Positions 52,501 to 64,000 of a stretch of 64,000 nt of DNA are shown here, in pieces. The notes beneath the pieces are model-generated. The model was not told the DNA's origin. It made no database searches and saw only the letters and a program-made list of their open reading frames with translations. The stretch is from Trichoplax sp. H2 (Eukaryota; Placozoa; Uniplacotomia; Trichoplacea). The DNA is taken from the NCBI GenBank assembly GCA_003344405.1, contig NOWV01000168.1, positions 1 through 64,000 on the forward strand. The letters run 5' to 3'. The stretch's first letter is position 1. The number at the start of each line of letters is the position of its first letter. The position numbers and the translations under genes were made by a program.

Positions 52501-55500
52501 TTTGCATACCCAATCGGTCGTAGTAATGATAAAGAGATGTACATGTACTTGTCAATCCTGTTATCCAATATAGTGCATCTAGATACATAAAATTCCATGG
52601 TCAGAGTGGATAAAATGAGAATTCAGTTGGATCAGACTAGAAGAGTTTAACAGGAAATTAGATGAGATGGACCTGTTGCTTGTACAATCGCTTCGTAAGC
52701 ATTGACATTTGTATAGGAACTATCGCAATCGTTGACAATTCTTCGTTATACCTTTTATTGATGACCATAATGAATATGCGATTAACTTATCCTACATCCG
52801 GATAAAAGGAGCAATAAAAGATAATAGGTTAATAGTGCAATGGCGAGTGGTCCTTTTTAATCCTTTCCTTCCTCATAGTTAGAGATGGAAAGAATAATGT
52901 ATCAAAGTTAAAATTTCTTGTCATATGATATTTAAGGAACTTGATATAATCAGAAATAGAGAAATTCAGTTTCTATATTATGACGCTAGTAATTCTATTA
53001 GAAATAGCATATTGACAACCTTGATGGAAAAACGTAACAGTTTGGTAATTGTTGCAGTCATTAATGATTAGCATTTCATAGAGCAATAATTCCTAGCTAC
53101 ACAACTGGATTATGTTATAATTGTATTCATTCTTAATAATATGATAGGTATTAGAAGATGCCGGCATTCTTCGAAATATAAAACGCGTAGCAGGCGCAAG
53201 TGCAGGCGCCATGTCAGCTTGCCTAATTGCAGTTGGCTTGAAACCATCTCAAATAGAGGAATTCTTGAATCAAGATACTCGTAAATTATTAATGGGTAAG
53301 TCCTACTAATTTCATTTTGTACGTGTATATCATTTGCAAGCGATTTTAATTGCAATTTATAAGCTATTTATTGATCCTAATTGATGATAATATAAAGATT
53401 CATATCATCATCATACTGTATTTTTGATAGCCAATGACGACGGTAGATAAATTCGTAGTTAGGCTTTAATGTCAGTAGGAATATATGCGTATAAAAGGAC
53501 AAGATTATTTTTGAGCTTCTTGCTATCATCATCAATGTTAACGAAGCTATGCGAACATACTATCGCATATGATTACGTCAAATTACGATCATAATGAATA
53601 ATTTACGTCGATAAAAGGGAAAGGTGTAGATAGATTTGTTTCAATTGACTACATTATATGTTTGATCACAATTTCCTCTTTCATTATACTATGAATGACT
53701 AGCTATAGTAGAGAAAATAACGTCCATTTATTCCCTTATACTACAAGTATCAGTAAGATAAAATTAATGATTACCAGCAGGGAGTAACCTCAAAGTATTT
53801 AATTATTTTTTTCTGTGGTGTTATTGCTATTTACAGATCATTCTTGCGGTTACCTCAGTTTATTACCAAATATTTTACAAAAGTACGGCTGGAATCCAGG
53901 TAAAAGATTATTGCATTGGTTCGGTGAGACACTAGAGAATGTCACTGGTAATGCCGATATCACTTTTTGGGAGGTAAGCTAAACGAATAGAGAAAGTAAA
54001 GAAATCATAGCAATTTTTTCTTGATTTTTAAATTTATTTGAATATGAAATATATTCATTTCTACGGATAGGTTTATGAAGGCTTTGGTATTGAGCTTTGC
54101 ATTGTGGCAACAAATCTCAATTTAATGTCAGTAGAATATTTCCACCCTAAAACATCCCCTAATATGCCAATAAGGAAGGCAGTTCGTATGTCTATGTCAA
54201 TTCCAGGTTAGTATAGTATTTGCACAAGATACTCTACTGTAGACATATCCTACAGCAGTATCCAATAGAATATCTCACACAAGATATTGTATCATTATTA
54301 AACTTTGACTCCATTTATCATAATAGGCATATTTCAAAGCGTTTTACACAAAAATCACGAGCACTTTGATGTTTATGTCGATGGTGGGTTACTCTGTAAT
54401 TATCCAATTCATGCGTTCGATGGTTGGTGGCTATCGATGAAGCCTGAAGATAGCTTTTTAAGAAAATTACAACCACTGAATGATTTACCACGATTATTTG
54501 ATAAATCTGAACGATTTGGTGTATGGAATGATAAAACGATTGGATTGATGCTGGTAAAGTGATACACTTATGCGTCTAAAATCATATTCTTTACAACTAT
54601 TAATAAACATTTTTCAAGGCTTATTAAATAAAATCATTTTTTATAATAAATTATAGTACTCGCGTACGGAAAACGAATTTCTTAAAACTTACTTAAGTGC
54701 TAGAGATGGTTGCCAACCTCCATTACCACCAAGAACAAAATTATCAATGTAAGTATATGAGGATATTATGTAATCTAACGCTTTTAGCTTATTTACAAGA
54801 TACAGACAATTCTATTGTCAATATACGATCAATTCTTTGGAAGCCTTTATAATCTTGTTTAAAATTGGTAAATTGAAAAATTTTATAAATGCATTTATGT
54901 AGTGCTAGAGAGAAAATCCGACAGAAGCAACAGATAATGATGAGAGATCATAGCAAGGTTGTTAAAGCAATCGAACGTTTTCTGAAAGTCTTAGCCGAGA
55001 GTAACATCGACGAAGATGCCATAATTGATAAAACTGAGCTCAAGTTGGCATTTAGCGATGTAAGCCCGATATTACTACAGGAATAGCGATTTAGATACTC
55101 GTCAATCAAATTGCTTAATAGTTTTTAAGCTCTTTAGAAGATGACAGGCTCGTCGTTAATAATACGACCATTAAGCTTCTAGATTTGCTTAGTATTAGCC
55201 TAATATTGATCAAAGTATAATTTTTATGTCGACATTCACGTTTATAGAAGGAAAAATTTTCCGACGATGATGCATATCTCCTATTTGGTAAAGATTATAC
55301 CTTGGCATCAGCATTTGAAACTTTAGATACTGACGGAGATGGAAGTGTAAGTAAATCTGCCATAGCTATCTACAGCTCGCTTGTTAATACTAGTCTATTT
55401 GAGAGTGTTCTCTTTTTAAGAAAAATAGAGGGTACTGTTAGTTTTATATTATCAACAGCAATCATAGCATTGGAACTATGGAACACTTATCACAACGGAT

Positions 55501-57097
55501 TAAGTGTCATTAGGCTAGATTAACTTATTGTAACTATCAAATCATGACCATTACGGCGCAAGATTTTCTTCCACAGAATAGTTTTGACATGTGTATATAG
55601 AATATTTATAGTTATAGAAGGTTGACGATTACAACGATGATTGATATGCTACGATTTATTTCTTCTAGATCACGTTTCAAGAATTAGTTAATTTTGTAGA
55701 AAAGCGTGGTGTTAGTTTACAAGCCCGATTTGAAGGTTTAAATCGTAAAGAGATTAATGGTCTTGGAGATTTTATGGTTAATCTACAGGAAGCATTATCT
55801 ATTAATGTAAAAAAAGTCTACGTCGAGGTAAGATATTTGCTATAGAATATTCGAGTATTTTAAAATGCCTTCAGTTAAAAATCATTGGTTTTAAGTCCAC
55901 TTCCAGACATTGTTTCGCACAGCTAGCCCTTCAATAGCGATTTATAATAAGCTTCTATTAAAATTGATCAATTTATTTCCTATATTAATTTGATGTCCAT
56001 ACATCTATATGAAATCGATGTTTAAAATAGTCGGTTTATGCTTTATTTTAATTTAATGTAAGCGTATAACTTTGTAAAAAAGCTCGAATTGTACTTCGAT
56101 TAATTCAAGTTTATAAGCTTTAAAGACTACTGTTAGATGTTAGAAGACTTAAACTCTGATTGTGCAGGAATTAAATTACTGTCGTTTTATCTTGTAGAAA
56201 CGCGATGTAGAAAGGACGATCGGTATCGATACCGATTATATAGAAACCACTGACTTTGAATTATTAAAAGAAGATCGAGAATTCTTACTGGAGGTAATAA
56301 CGCTTATAGATGCACTATTTTCTATCCACTGAAGGATTTTCGATATAAAATTACTGTATAAGTATCAAGTATACAGAAATATTTTATCATCTATCATCTT
56401 GCCTGTATTTTTATAATATTAAGCCAATTTTGGCGCAATACCCTATCTTCTCTAATTGAATTAAATGTACTCAGGTTGGTCGTCGATCTGCTAGAGCATT
56501 CCTGTATGACTTTCTCAAGCGAAAGAATCCACCTAGGAAAACAGCAGCTGATTACAAGAGAAGTCGTCGAATGGAAGCATTGCGACATCAACAATTATTA
56601 CGACGGCGTAGCGAACAAATCTTAGGTTTATCATCAGGAAGTCAATCTAAAAACAAGAAGAGTCTGTCGGGACGAAAAAAAGTTTCCGTAAGTTTAAGCA
56701 CTATAGTACTATTATCGGTATATTGTATCAGATTTAAATGTAAACATCCAAAACGATCTCTATAACCATCATTGAATCTAAATGATTTAACTACTGTACT
56801 GGTATTGTAAGTGGTACCTTATTTTAGTATACCCAGGGTGAAATATGAAGTGATTGCGCAGTTTTATCCTTTTTTTAAATGGTGACTGTGTTAAACTCGT
56901 ACTGATCAATCTGTTTTTTAATTATCTGACGAAAATAGATAAAGAAGAACGCCAAAAATCCTATGATGAGGCAAATTACAGAAGAAACAGAAATTACCGA
57001 TTCCGATGCAAGTGATATCAGTTCAACTGGTGGTAAAGATACTCGTAGACTGAATCCAATTAATAATAGGCCTCGAACAAGAACATGGGATAATTAG
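49567..57097 (+). CDS. Patatin-like phospholipase with C-terminal EF-hand pair
   Basis: Twelve phase-consistent exons give 639 residues: 49567-49863, 53148-53295, 53837-53973, 54071-54206, 54327-54553, 54657-54748, 54903-55059, 55248-55346, 55669-55827, 56198-56293, 56475-56687, 56939-57097. The start is ATG 49567; MGAVLSRK fits an N-myristoylation signal (Gly2, Ser6). The patatin domain has the oxyanion loop EGGGSKG (85-91), nucleophile GASAG (Ser117) and catalytic Asp in VDGG (Asp258), the Ser-Asp dyad of lipid acyl hydrolases. Downstream are two EF-hand loops: a variant one, NIDEDAIIDKTE (380-391), and a canonical one, DTDGDGSITFQE (425-436), split by a phase-0 intron after Ser431. The last 140 residues are very basic (RRRSEQ, GRKK). 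Predicted: a membrane-attached, calcium-responsive phospholipase; substrate unknown. Intron 1 is 3.3 kb and holds no recognised gene. Confidence 0.92.
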
Positions 57098-58850
57098 CGC
57101 AATTATAACAAAAGTTATAAGAAATTGATGGAAAAGCTGTAAAGCTTGGACCACGATTACTACACGAATTTTAGTTTATGATATCTAGTACTGTATATTA
57201 GCGGTTTTGAGCTTGAACGGATAGTATTATATAATTATACTTTATACCGTCGAGCATTCGATGGAATAATTCTTACTTGAACTTATAAATACGTATAACA
57301 TTGAATTATTGACTTTACTATTATCGTCGTGTAGCTACGAAGAAAATATGTTTTAGTATATTTAATAGCAAAGTATACACCTCGATATGCTATCCTTTCT
57401 CTACGAAGTCAAAGAAATCGATTCTGCTATTTTTTTCAGCACAATTTAAATTTTATACATCATACTATGTATCAGTTAGAATTTATTAATAGATAGAATA
57501 TATTGAGATTTTGTGCCGCCGATAAGAATCGTCTACACGCTGTACTTACTGCTTGACTAATCATTATCAAGTCTACATCATTCAAACAATAATTCCAATT
57601 TGATGCTTATGTTGATTGTAATATTTGGATTATGACTACGAGGTGGAATAATCAATTCCCTGTAACTATTATTGTCATTGTAGTTGGCCATGCCAATATA
57701 CATAAGTTATTGAATTGATCCTTTAGAATTCATACTTTAGGCTGGTAGCATATTTACTGCACAATAATGTAATGCATTAACATAAAAAAATTACGGCGAG
57801 GCGGCTTAGTACAGTATCTATAAATCATTACTTGCATCTAAAATGCTAAATTATTTCATTGCAAAATTCAAAAATTTCTCTGATCATGTTAATGATTTTA
57901 AATGATATTCATGAACTTTTGCTGATCCATATTATTTCCTTACATGCTATCTGTAATAACGGTATTTCTTCTCCATTATCGCCAATATCAATATCTCATT
58001 TCATATTTCGATAGATTACCATGTATCAAATTTAGGTCAATTGTATGGGTAGTTAATTATAATGTAATTGATAAGATGCTGTCATAACATATTGAATAAT
58101 TACAATCAATCTATGAAATGTTAACTAAATAGCAGCTTTGATAGCAGCCATTTTTATATTTTGCAAGTTCATTTTTAATTATTGCCGCTAGTATGGTTAC
58201 TCTAAGTTAAGTTCAAAAAGGCTACGCAGGTACGTCAATATCTAGAATAATAGCCTACCTATTTTAAATAAACTTATTCTAAATTGAATATAATGGTATC
58301 TTTAATTAACCTATAATAATATTCATCATTAGTATTAATAACCTATTATAATAACGATTGGGAAAGTGATCACAACCTACGTAGCAGACAATTCAATGGC
58401 ATTAGATAGAATATATCTGTTGAATTATACTGTATTCATGATAATGATGACATAGCAGTATTAGCAAATAAAGATAATACACTCCTCTCTTTATTGTCCA
58501 TTAATTTAACATTTCATTTCCTGCTTATTCTATAAAGCCTGTATAAACAATCTACATGAAATTGTGCTACAGTTACCGTGTACGTAACGATAGCATAAAA
58601 TTGGTGTAAAACACATTTTTTATTTCTTAATGTGAACTAATTTGAACATTGTAGCTAGTTTACACCTTATTTTGTAAAACGTTAGAGAATTTCTGTCTAT
58701 ATATTTTATGTACTAGGTGTGTAATACATTTCGGCTCGTATTTAATGAAATAATAAAGAAATTGGAATAGTTATATTTGAATCAAAGATGTAGTTGTTGT
58801 CTCGATATAATATAATCGTGTAACAAAGCAAATGGTTCAATAAGGAAACC
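57098..58850. other. Intergenic region downstream of the EF-hand patatin
   Basis: AT-rich, no exon, RNA gene or repeat array supported. Confidence 0.5.
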
Positions 58851-58988
58851 ATGGGCAGTAAAAGTTACGAACAAGTAATTGCTGATTGTTTATCTACTAC
58901 AATCGCTTCTATGTATAATAATAATGGAAATATTAGCGTAAATATGCTATTACTAGTACTGAATGGACTGATAATTATTATCATATAA
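58851..58988 (+). CDS. Possible short peptide or first exon, 45 codons
   Basis: ATG 58851 sits in a strong start context (AACCATGG). The frame runs 45 codons to TAA, beginning MGSKSYEQVIADCLSTTIAS and ending in a hydrophobic run of Leu and Ile. A GTAAAT donor after ATTAGC (58935) and an acceptor TTTTACAG near 59017 could instead make this the first exon of a longer gene. MGSKS would suit N-myristoylation. No family recognised; may be chance. Confidence 0.22.
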   Translation: MGSKSYEQVIADCLSTTIASMYNNNGNISVNMLLLVLNGLIIIII

Positions 58989-59224
58989 TACAGTAGAGAT
59001 AAAGTAGATTTTACAGGCTTACAGCACTGATATAGCAAGTACGTTTAACACACACATACTATACATATATATGAATATGAACGAGGCTAGAGAAATGTTC
59101 TATAAGCTGCGTATCAGTATATTCCATTAATCTTTTAAGAGTATGCATTTGTTTTGATATAGGCAAACATAACTAAGAGATGATATCAGGTACCATAACA
59201 ATTCAATCAGTAAGCTTTCGTGAT

Positions 59225-59833
59225 CTATGTTTTTTCTTTACTGCTTTCGTGTAATAGACCTAAAAACAAGAAACAGAGTTATTTACAATGCGTGAATAAA
59301 GTTAGTTTTACAATAATTAAATATACATAGAGCGTCTATACGTAATGGTACTATCCTGACCTATCTTTGAAATTATTCCATCAACTGATGGCGTATAAAA
59401 CGAGAAAAGTAGCTTGAATTAGAATTTTACGAACTTACTATTAATCCTATCGGTAGTAGTTTTCCGATCTACCAAGAAGAAGATGTTGCTATTGGGTTGC
59501 TTTGAGTACACTGCCTGCAGATATTAAAGATTAACTTGTTCTATCATCGTATATCGATTTTATCTATTAATATGTATAATTGCATCATTGGATAAAGATA
59601 TATCATAGCTGCATAACCGATCGATTATATATTTAGATTATTCATTACTTTATCGTACAGTGAGTGCTACTTGCTAAAGTAGATTATATTAACGATAAAT
59701 TACAGATTAAGAAGGCGACTGATAATATTGATGGAGTTGCAATCTTCAACTTTAAAGGACTGTCATCCTAAACTACAGTTCAATATGGTTGACTTACTCG
59801 ATTAGGTTTCAAAGAAGTTAATTCTCCACTCAT
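59225..59833 (-). CDS. Small unidentified protein, four exons
   Basis: Exons 59798-59833, 59704-59767, 59439-59510 and 59225-59259 join with matching phases (0, 1, 1) to a 68-residue protein, MSGELTSLKPNR... to ...LLHESSKEKT. Two donors are GTAAGT, and the last acceptor (GTTTTTAG) is good; the donor of exon 2 (T|GTAATT) is weaker. The middle (about residues 18-36) is moderately hydrophobic and could cross a membrane; the following NSNIFFLVDRKTTTDRINS reads as folded protein. No family recognised. Confidence 0.45.
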
Positions 59834-61761
59834 CACGGTCAATTCATGGCGCTATTGGAAGTAAAATAGGGCATTATTATAATTTAGACGCTTAAGTTAT
59901 ACGCGTACATCAGTTATACTCATTATTATTGAAAGTAGAACTTTTTGAAAGACTCAGATTTGGTAGTCCATCATTAGTAAAATAACTTTCGCTCTTTGTA
60001 GTCTTCGACCTCTTATACAATAAACATTTTGTAGTTGTACAGTTTATTTCCATTTCTCAACCAAAAATATCCTTGGGCATATATCATTTCGAGGTAGTCC
60101 ACAGTTTGTACACTGTGCACTGCATAGTGACTATAGTTACGACTGTAATTGAACAACAAATTAAGTTGCAGTCGATCGTACAGTATCCTCCTCTTCAGGA
60201 CATGATCTACAATCATATTGTAATTTACAGTAATCAATATACAGTTATGCCGTCATTTGAATCACAACTAGCTGTTTTATTGCATCTTCTCAAGCAAAAA
60301 TGGCCATTAAATCATCCAAACCTATCAAAATGATTCAAGTCACCCACTCACTACCGTCATTACTTGAGCGATGAATTCAATTGCAGTATCTTATTGTATA
60401 TAATAATCTAGGATGATTTCTAAAGTTATCCGTGTATTTGGAGTATGTACCCTTCTTTCTTCGTCAGTAAGACGTTTTGGAACTTCCTCCATATCGAATC
60501 TAAGTTGCCAGAAAGGGTCCGAGATAAAATGGGCGTAGAAGGACTTCTATAACTTTGAAGGAGAGAAATTAAATTCCTTGCTCAAGTATTTATAACAACA
60601 ATTTGGCCACAAGCCTCTGAATTCCTCATCACAAGTCCTTAAGCTTCCACATTACAGTATGTCGATTTGGAAGGATCTCTATCCAAGCACTGTAGATTGT
60701 AGTCAGTAATCGTCTAAGTAAATTAGTATACAGCATCGAACCCCGCGATTGGCTGATACAAATTACTGNNNNNNNNNNNNNNNNNNNNTCTAAGTTGCCA
60801 GAAAGGGTCCGAGATAAAATGGGCGTAGAAGGACTTCTATAACTTTGAAGGAGAGAAATTTAATTCCTTGCTCAAGTATTTATAACAACAATTTGGCCAC
60901 AAGCCTCTGAATTCCTCATCACAAGTCCTTAAGCTTCCACATTACAGTAATTAAACTCCTTGCTCAAGTATTTATAACAACAATTTGGCCACAAGCCTCT
61001 GAATTCCTCATCACAAGTCCTTCGGCTTCCACGTTACAGTACGTCGATTTGGAAGGATCTCTATCCAAGCACTGTAGATTGTAGTCAGTAATCGCCTAAG
61101 TAAGTTAGTATACAGTATCGAACCCCGCGATTGGCTGATACAAATTACTGTCTAGACTTGCTAGGTTAGCGCGACTCCATTGACCGCTGCTACAGTACAA
61201 TTTGACCGGACTGCTACTCAAGTACAGCATATAAAGTACTGTAGTGTTTATTTCTCTCTTCAAGGGACACCAGCCATTTTGCATCAACTTGATATATTCC
61301 TTCCGATGAAACAGAATTTTCTCTAAAATAAACTGGGAATACAACATTACCGAACTAAAATATCAATTGTATTGGTACGATACGATAATAAATAGACATT
61401 TGTTTTAACTAATTCGATCATTTTTCAACTCTACAGTCTACACAACACGAATGAATGCACTATTTCTTACTGAATGAATTCAAAATTTCTCCTTTTAGCT
61501 GCAAAGATTGGGCATCTTTTAGTACAAATTGAACACGTTACAATTAATCAACGCAATTCTAAGGTACTGTTGTACCATCTGACGAGCACTCACCAAATAG
61601 ACTGTGCTATCGAGATCAAATAGCTTATCGTATTACAGCTAGCAGCTAGCGGTTTACTGTTATCGCTCAATACAGTATTAGATACGCCTTCATAAGACAT
61701 ACCAGAGTCTCGACCGAAACTGTGCAGCAAAGTCTCCTTCAAACTTCTTCGAGGTTCAGAT
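59834..61761. other. Intergenic region with gap and duplication, upstream of SUGCT
   Basis: No gene model supported. The plus frame ending at 60333 carries a plausible C-terminal-like stretch (MPSFESQLAVLLHLLKQKW) after a possible acceptor at 60243, but no partner exon was found. The rest is the duplicated segment around the assembly gap and the SUGCT 5' flank. Confidence 0.4.
60499..61150. repeat. Duplicated segment spanning a 20-N assembly gap
   Basis: Positions 60499-60768 recur almost unchanged from 60789 (TCTAAGTTGCCAGAAAGGGT through CCCCGCGATTGGCTGATACA). The right-hand copy contains an extra internal repeat: the block TTCCTTGCTCAAGTATTTAT to CCACATTACAGTA occurs at about 60862 and again at about 60957. 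The run of N at 60769-60788 marks a scaffold gap, so copy number here is unreliable. Confidence 0.92.
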
Positions 61762-63979
61762 ATGACATTGTTAACGTTGTTACGCCGTTCAGTAAGGGAT
61801 AAAGGACGTGCCCTTCGCTCAGTTATAAGTCAATATCAGCCGTCAGCATCTGTACATAATGATGGGCCTTTGAGAGGCATTAAAGTACTCGACCTGACAA
61901 GGTATGATAGAATAAGGTGCTTTTTCAACACATTATCTGCAGCATAGAAGTACGCATAGCTTTACCAAAAATAGATTACACTTTTTATTTAATCTACTAG
62001 TAGATCCCTCGCTCGTTATACTTCGCGTACTAAGTACATGTACAGTATTTGTGTTTATACTCGACTCATTATGCTTGTATTTGCTTAAATGGAATAAATA
62101 TCTATTACTATTTCTTAGAGTTTTAGCTGGGCCGTATACAACAATGGTGCTTGGTGATCTTGGAGCTGAAGTAATTAAAATTGAGAAACCAGGTTAGTAT
62201 GATTACAATAAGAATTTAAAAGCGAGCATCATCCTATACTATAGGAGTGATACAACCGTTGATAGTGATATGCTATCCGATGATGATTTACAACATAGGA
62301 GTATACATACTTCCTGCCTAATCTTGATCGGTACAGTTCATTCTATATAGAGGTAAAAAATGAACTTATAGCATACATTGAATAGGAGATGGTGACGATA
62401 CAAGATCTTGGGGTCCTCCATTCGTAAATAGTGAAAGTACCTACTTCCTGTCTATCAATAGAAATAAAAAGGTATAAATTATATTTCGGATGGTCAACTC
62501 TGAAATTGCTATTGTATCAGGCTGAGTATAAAATTATGCTATACTATACTTTTATCTTATTGTGGTGAACAATGTTATTAAAATCTACGTATATGTAATT
62601 GATTTGTAGTTGTGTAGTCATGATATAAGTAACAAGTTGGATAGTACTTTGAAGATGAACTGGTTCAATAAAGTTATAATTACCAACTCTGTATTAATGT
62701 GCGTTAATTTAATAATTCTCTTATGACAGGTGTATTGTATTACCATAGTGACAGTTTTTTTGCTTTATATGCGCAGCAATCATGCTAAAGAAACATGTAT
62801 GCTAATTTTAATATTTAGAGTGTTGTTGTTGATCTAAAACGTTCAGAAGGATCCAATCTTGTCAGAAAGGTTAATATCACAATATTTATATTGAATTATA
62901 CAAATAATTGTAAACATAAATTGCTTATCACTAATGACTTCTGGTGTGACTGTTTCTCACTTAGTTAGCTGCATCATGCGATATTTTAATTGAAAATTAT
63001 CTACCTGGAAAGTTGGACAAGTATGGATTAGATTATGAAAGTATTCGCGAGTCTTCACCCGGAATCATTTATTGCTCAATATCTGGCTATGGATCAGATG
63101 GACCTTATCGAAATCGTCCTGGCTATGATGTGATTGCTGCCGGTATTGGAGGACTATTGCATATAACAGGACCTGAGGTAATACTATCGTTGAGTGAAAT
63201 AGCAATGGCATAGAATATCAACTTACCTTGTCAATATTCTTGTACTGTGTTACATCCCCTACGGAATTTAAATTAAATCTTAATTATCTTACCATACCTT
63301 GCATATCTGACGTACTTTTAGTAAAGTTTTGGATATGTTAACATCAGTAGTTTGGAGGATCTAGGTAGTTGCATTTAATGGTAGCATTTCTAACGCGCAA
63401 TAAATAATAGGATAAAAGTCACTCTGGAATACTAGATGATTTATATTTAATTTGTGCTTCATTTGAAAGGGTGGAGATCCCTGTAAAGCTGGCATTCCAG
63501 TTACGGATATGGCTACGGGATTATATGCTTCCACTTCAATTATAGCTGCTTTAGTAGAGAAACATAAGAGTGGAGTAGGTCAAAAAATTGAATGTAACCT
63601 GCTGAATACCCAGGTAACGATTAGAATTTGATGTTACGAACCTATAGCTTTTATCATATTGTACATCTTTACTAATAAAAGTATTCTTCAATTGATTAAG
63701 GTAGCAATGTTAAGCTATGTTGCTGCTGCTTATCTAAATGGTGGACTGGAATGGCATCGTTGGGGAACAGCTCATGGTAGTATTGTACCTTATCAGGTGC
63801 AGTATAATTCTTAAACTATTTACCTATACGATCTATAATTCGTGCAATATTATACACCTGTGTTGTGTTCACCATCTAACTAGTATTAACATATCATCAT
63901 ATACAAGGCATTCAAAACGGCCGACAGCTACATTGTTGTAGGAGCTGGAAATAACACTCAGTTTCAACAATTATGCAAG
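61762..63979 (+). CDS. SUGCT: Succinyl-CoA:glutarate CoA-transferase (SUGCT), 5' part
   Basis: Eight exons are visible: 61762-61901, 62119-62192, 62386-62471, 62819-62869, 62965-63177, 63470-63613, 63701-63796, 63908-63979; the gene continues beyond the window. It belongs to the class III CoA-transferase (CaiB/BaiF) family. Motifs include [52 protein letters not shown], and [20 protein letters not shown]. The catalytic Asp lies in [11 protein letters not shown], and [16 protein letters not shown] and [10 protein letters not shown] match animal SUGCT closely. The first 30 residues are Arg/Leu/Ser-rich without acids in the first ten, as in a mitochondrial targeting peptide. Known role: transfers CoA from succinyl-CoA to glutarate in mitochondria (defect causes glutaric aciduria III in people). 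All visible phases match. Confidence 0.95.
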
Positions 63980-64000
63980 GTAAATGTAGTAAATTAAAAT

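Noticed and set aside
60073-60333. Plus-strand 86-codon frame
   Set aside because: The C-terminal part looks protein-like but no upstream or downstream exon could be linked.
1-64000. CRISPR arrays, rRNA genes, bacterial operons or integrated phage
   Set aside because: None seen; all credible genes are intron-rich animal genes except the single-exon gag-like frame.

Overview
The window reads as nuclear DNA of an early-branching invertebrate animal, most probably a placozoan (Trichoplax or Hoilungia type). This is an inference. It rests on AT-rich DNA, many short GT-AG introns, compact genes with sizeable gaps between them, and clearly animal genes: RACGAP1, TMEM98, a CARD plus death-domain adaptor, LSM12 and SUGCT. 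No operon-like, bacterial or organellar features were seen. Gene models were built by hand from splice-phase continuity and family motifs.

Layout from left to right: TMEM98 (minus, 873-5372); an 8-copy 108-bp minisatellite (5791-6580); a poorly resolved stretch (6581-8758); two cytochrome b561 paralogues head to head (minus 8759-11235, plus 12760-14788) with the same three intron phases; LSM12 (minus, 16543-18986), whose first intron looks U12-type; a palindromic GTAC-rich tandem repeat region; RACGAP1 (plus, 21 exons, 21208-26140); a RAIDD/CRADD-like CARD-death adaptor (minus, 27245-28586); a single-exon gag-like protein with two zinc knuckles (plus, 29757-30611); a 15-exon coiled-coil gene with all introns in phase 1 (minus, 32315-39526); about 10 kb without a recognised gene but with large degenerate tandem arrays and a perfect foldback element; a patatin-like phospholipase fused to an EF-hand pair (plus, 49567-57097); a small unidentified four-exon gene (minus, 59225-59833); an assembly gap inside a duplicated segment; and the first eight exons of SUGCT (plus, 61762 to the edge).

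The genes are not an obvious functional cluster. Shared themes are membrane redox (two b561 proteins), cytokinesis (RACGAP1 of centralspindlin), cell-death adaptor signalling, RNA-binding regulation (LSM12), calcium-linked lipid hydrolysis (EF-hand patatin) and mitochondrial glutarate metabolism (SUGCT). Local tandem duplication of 100-440 bp units recurs in introns and intergenic DNA across the whole window and explains much of the non-coding sequence.
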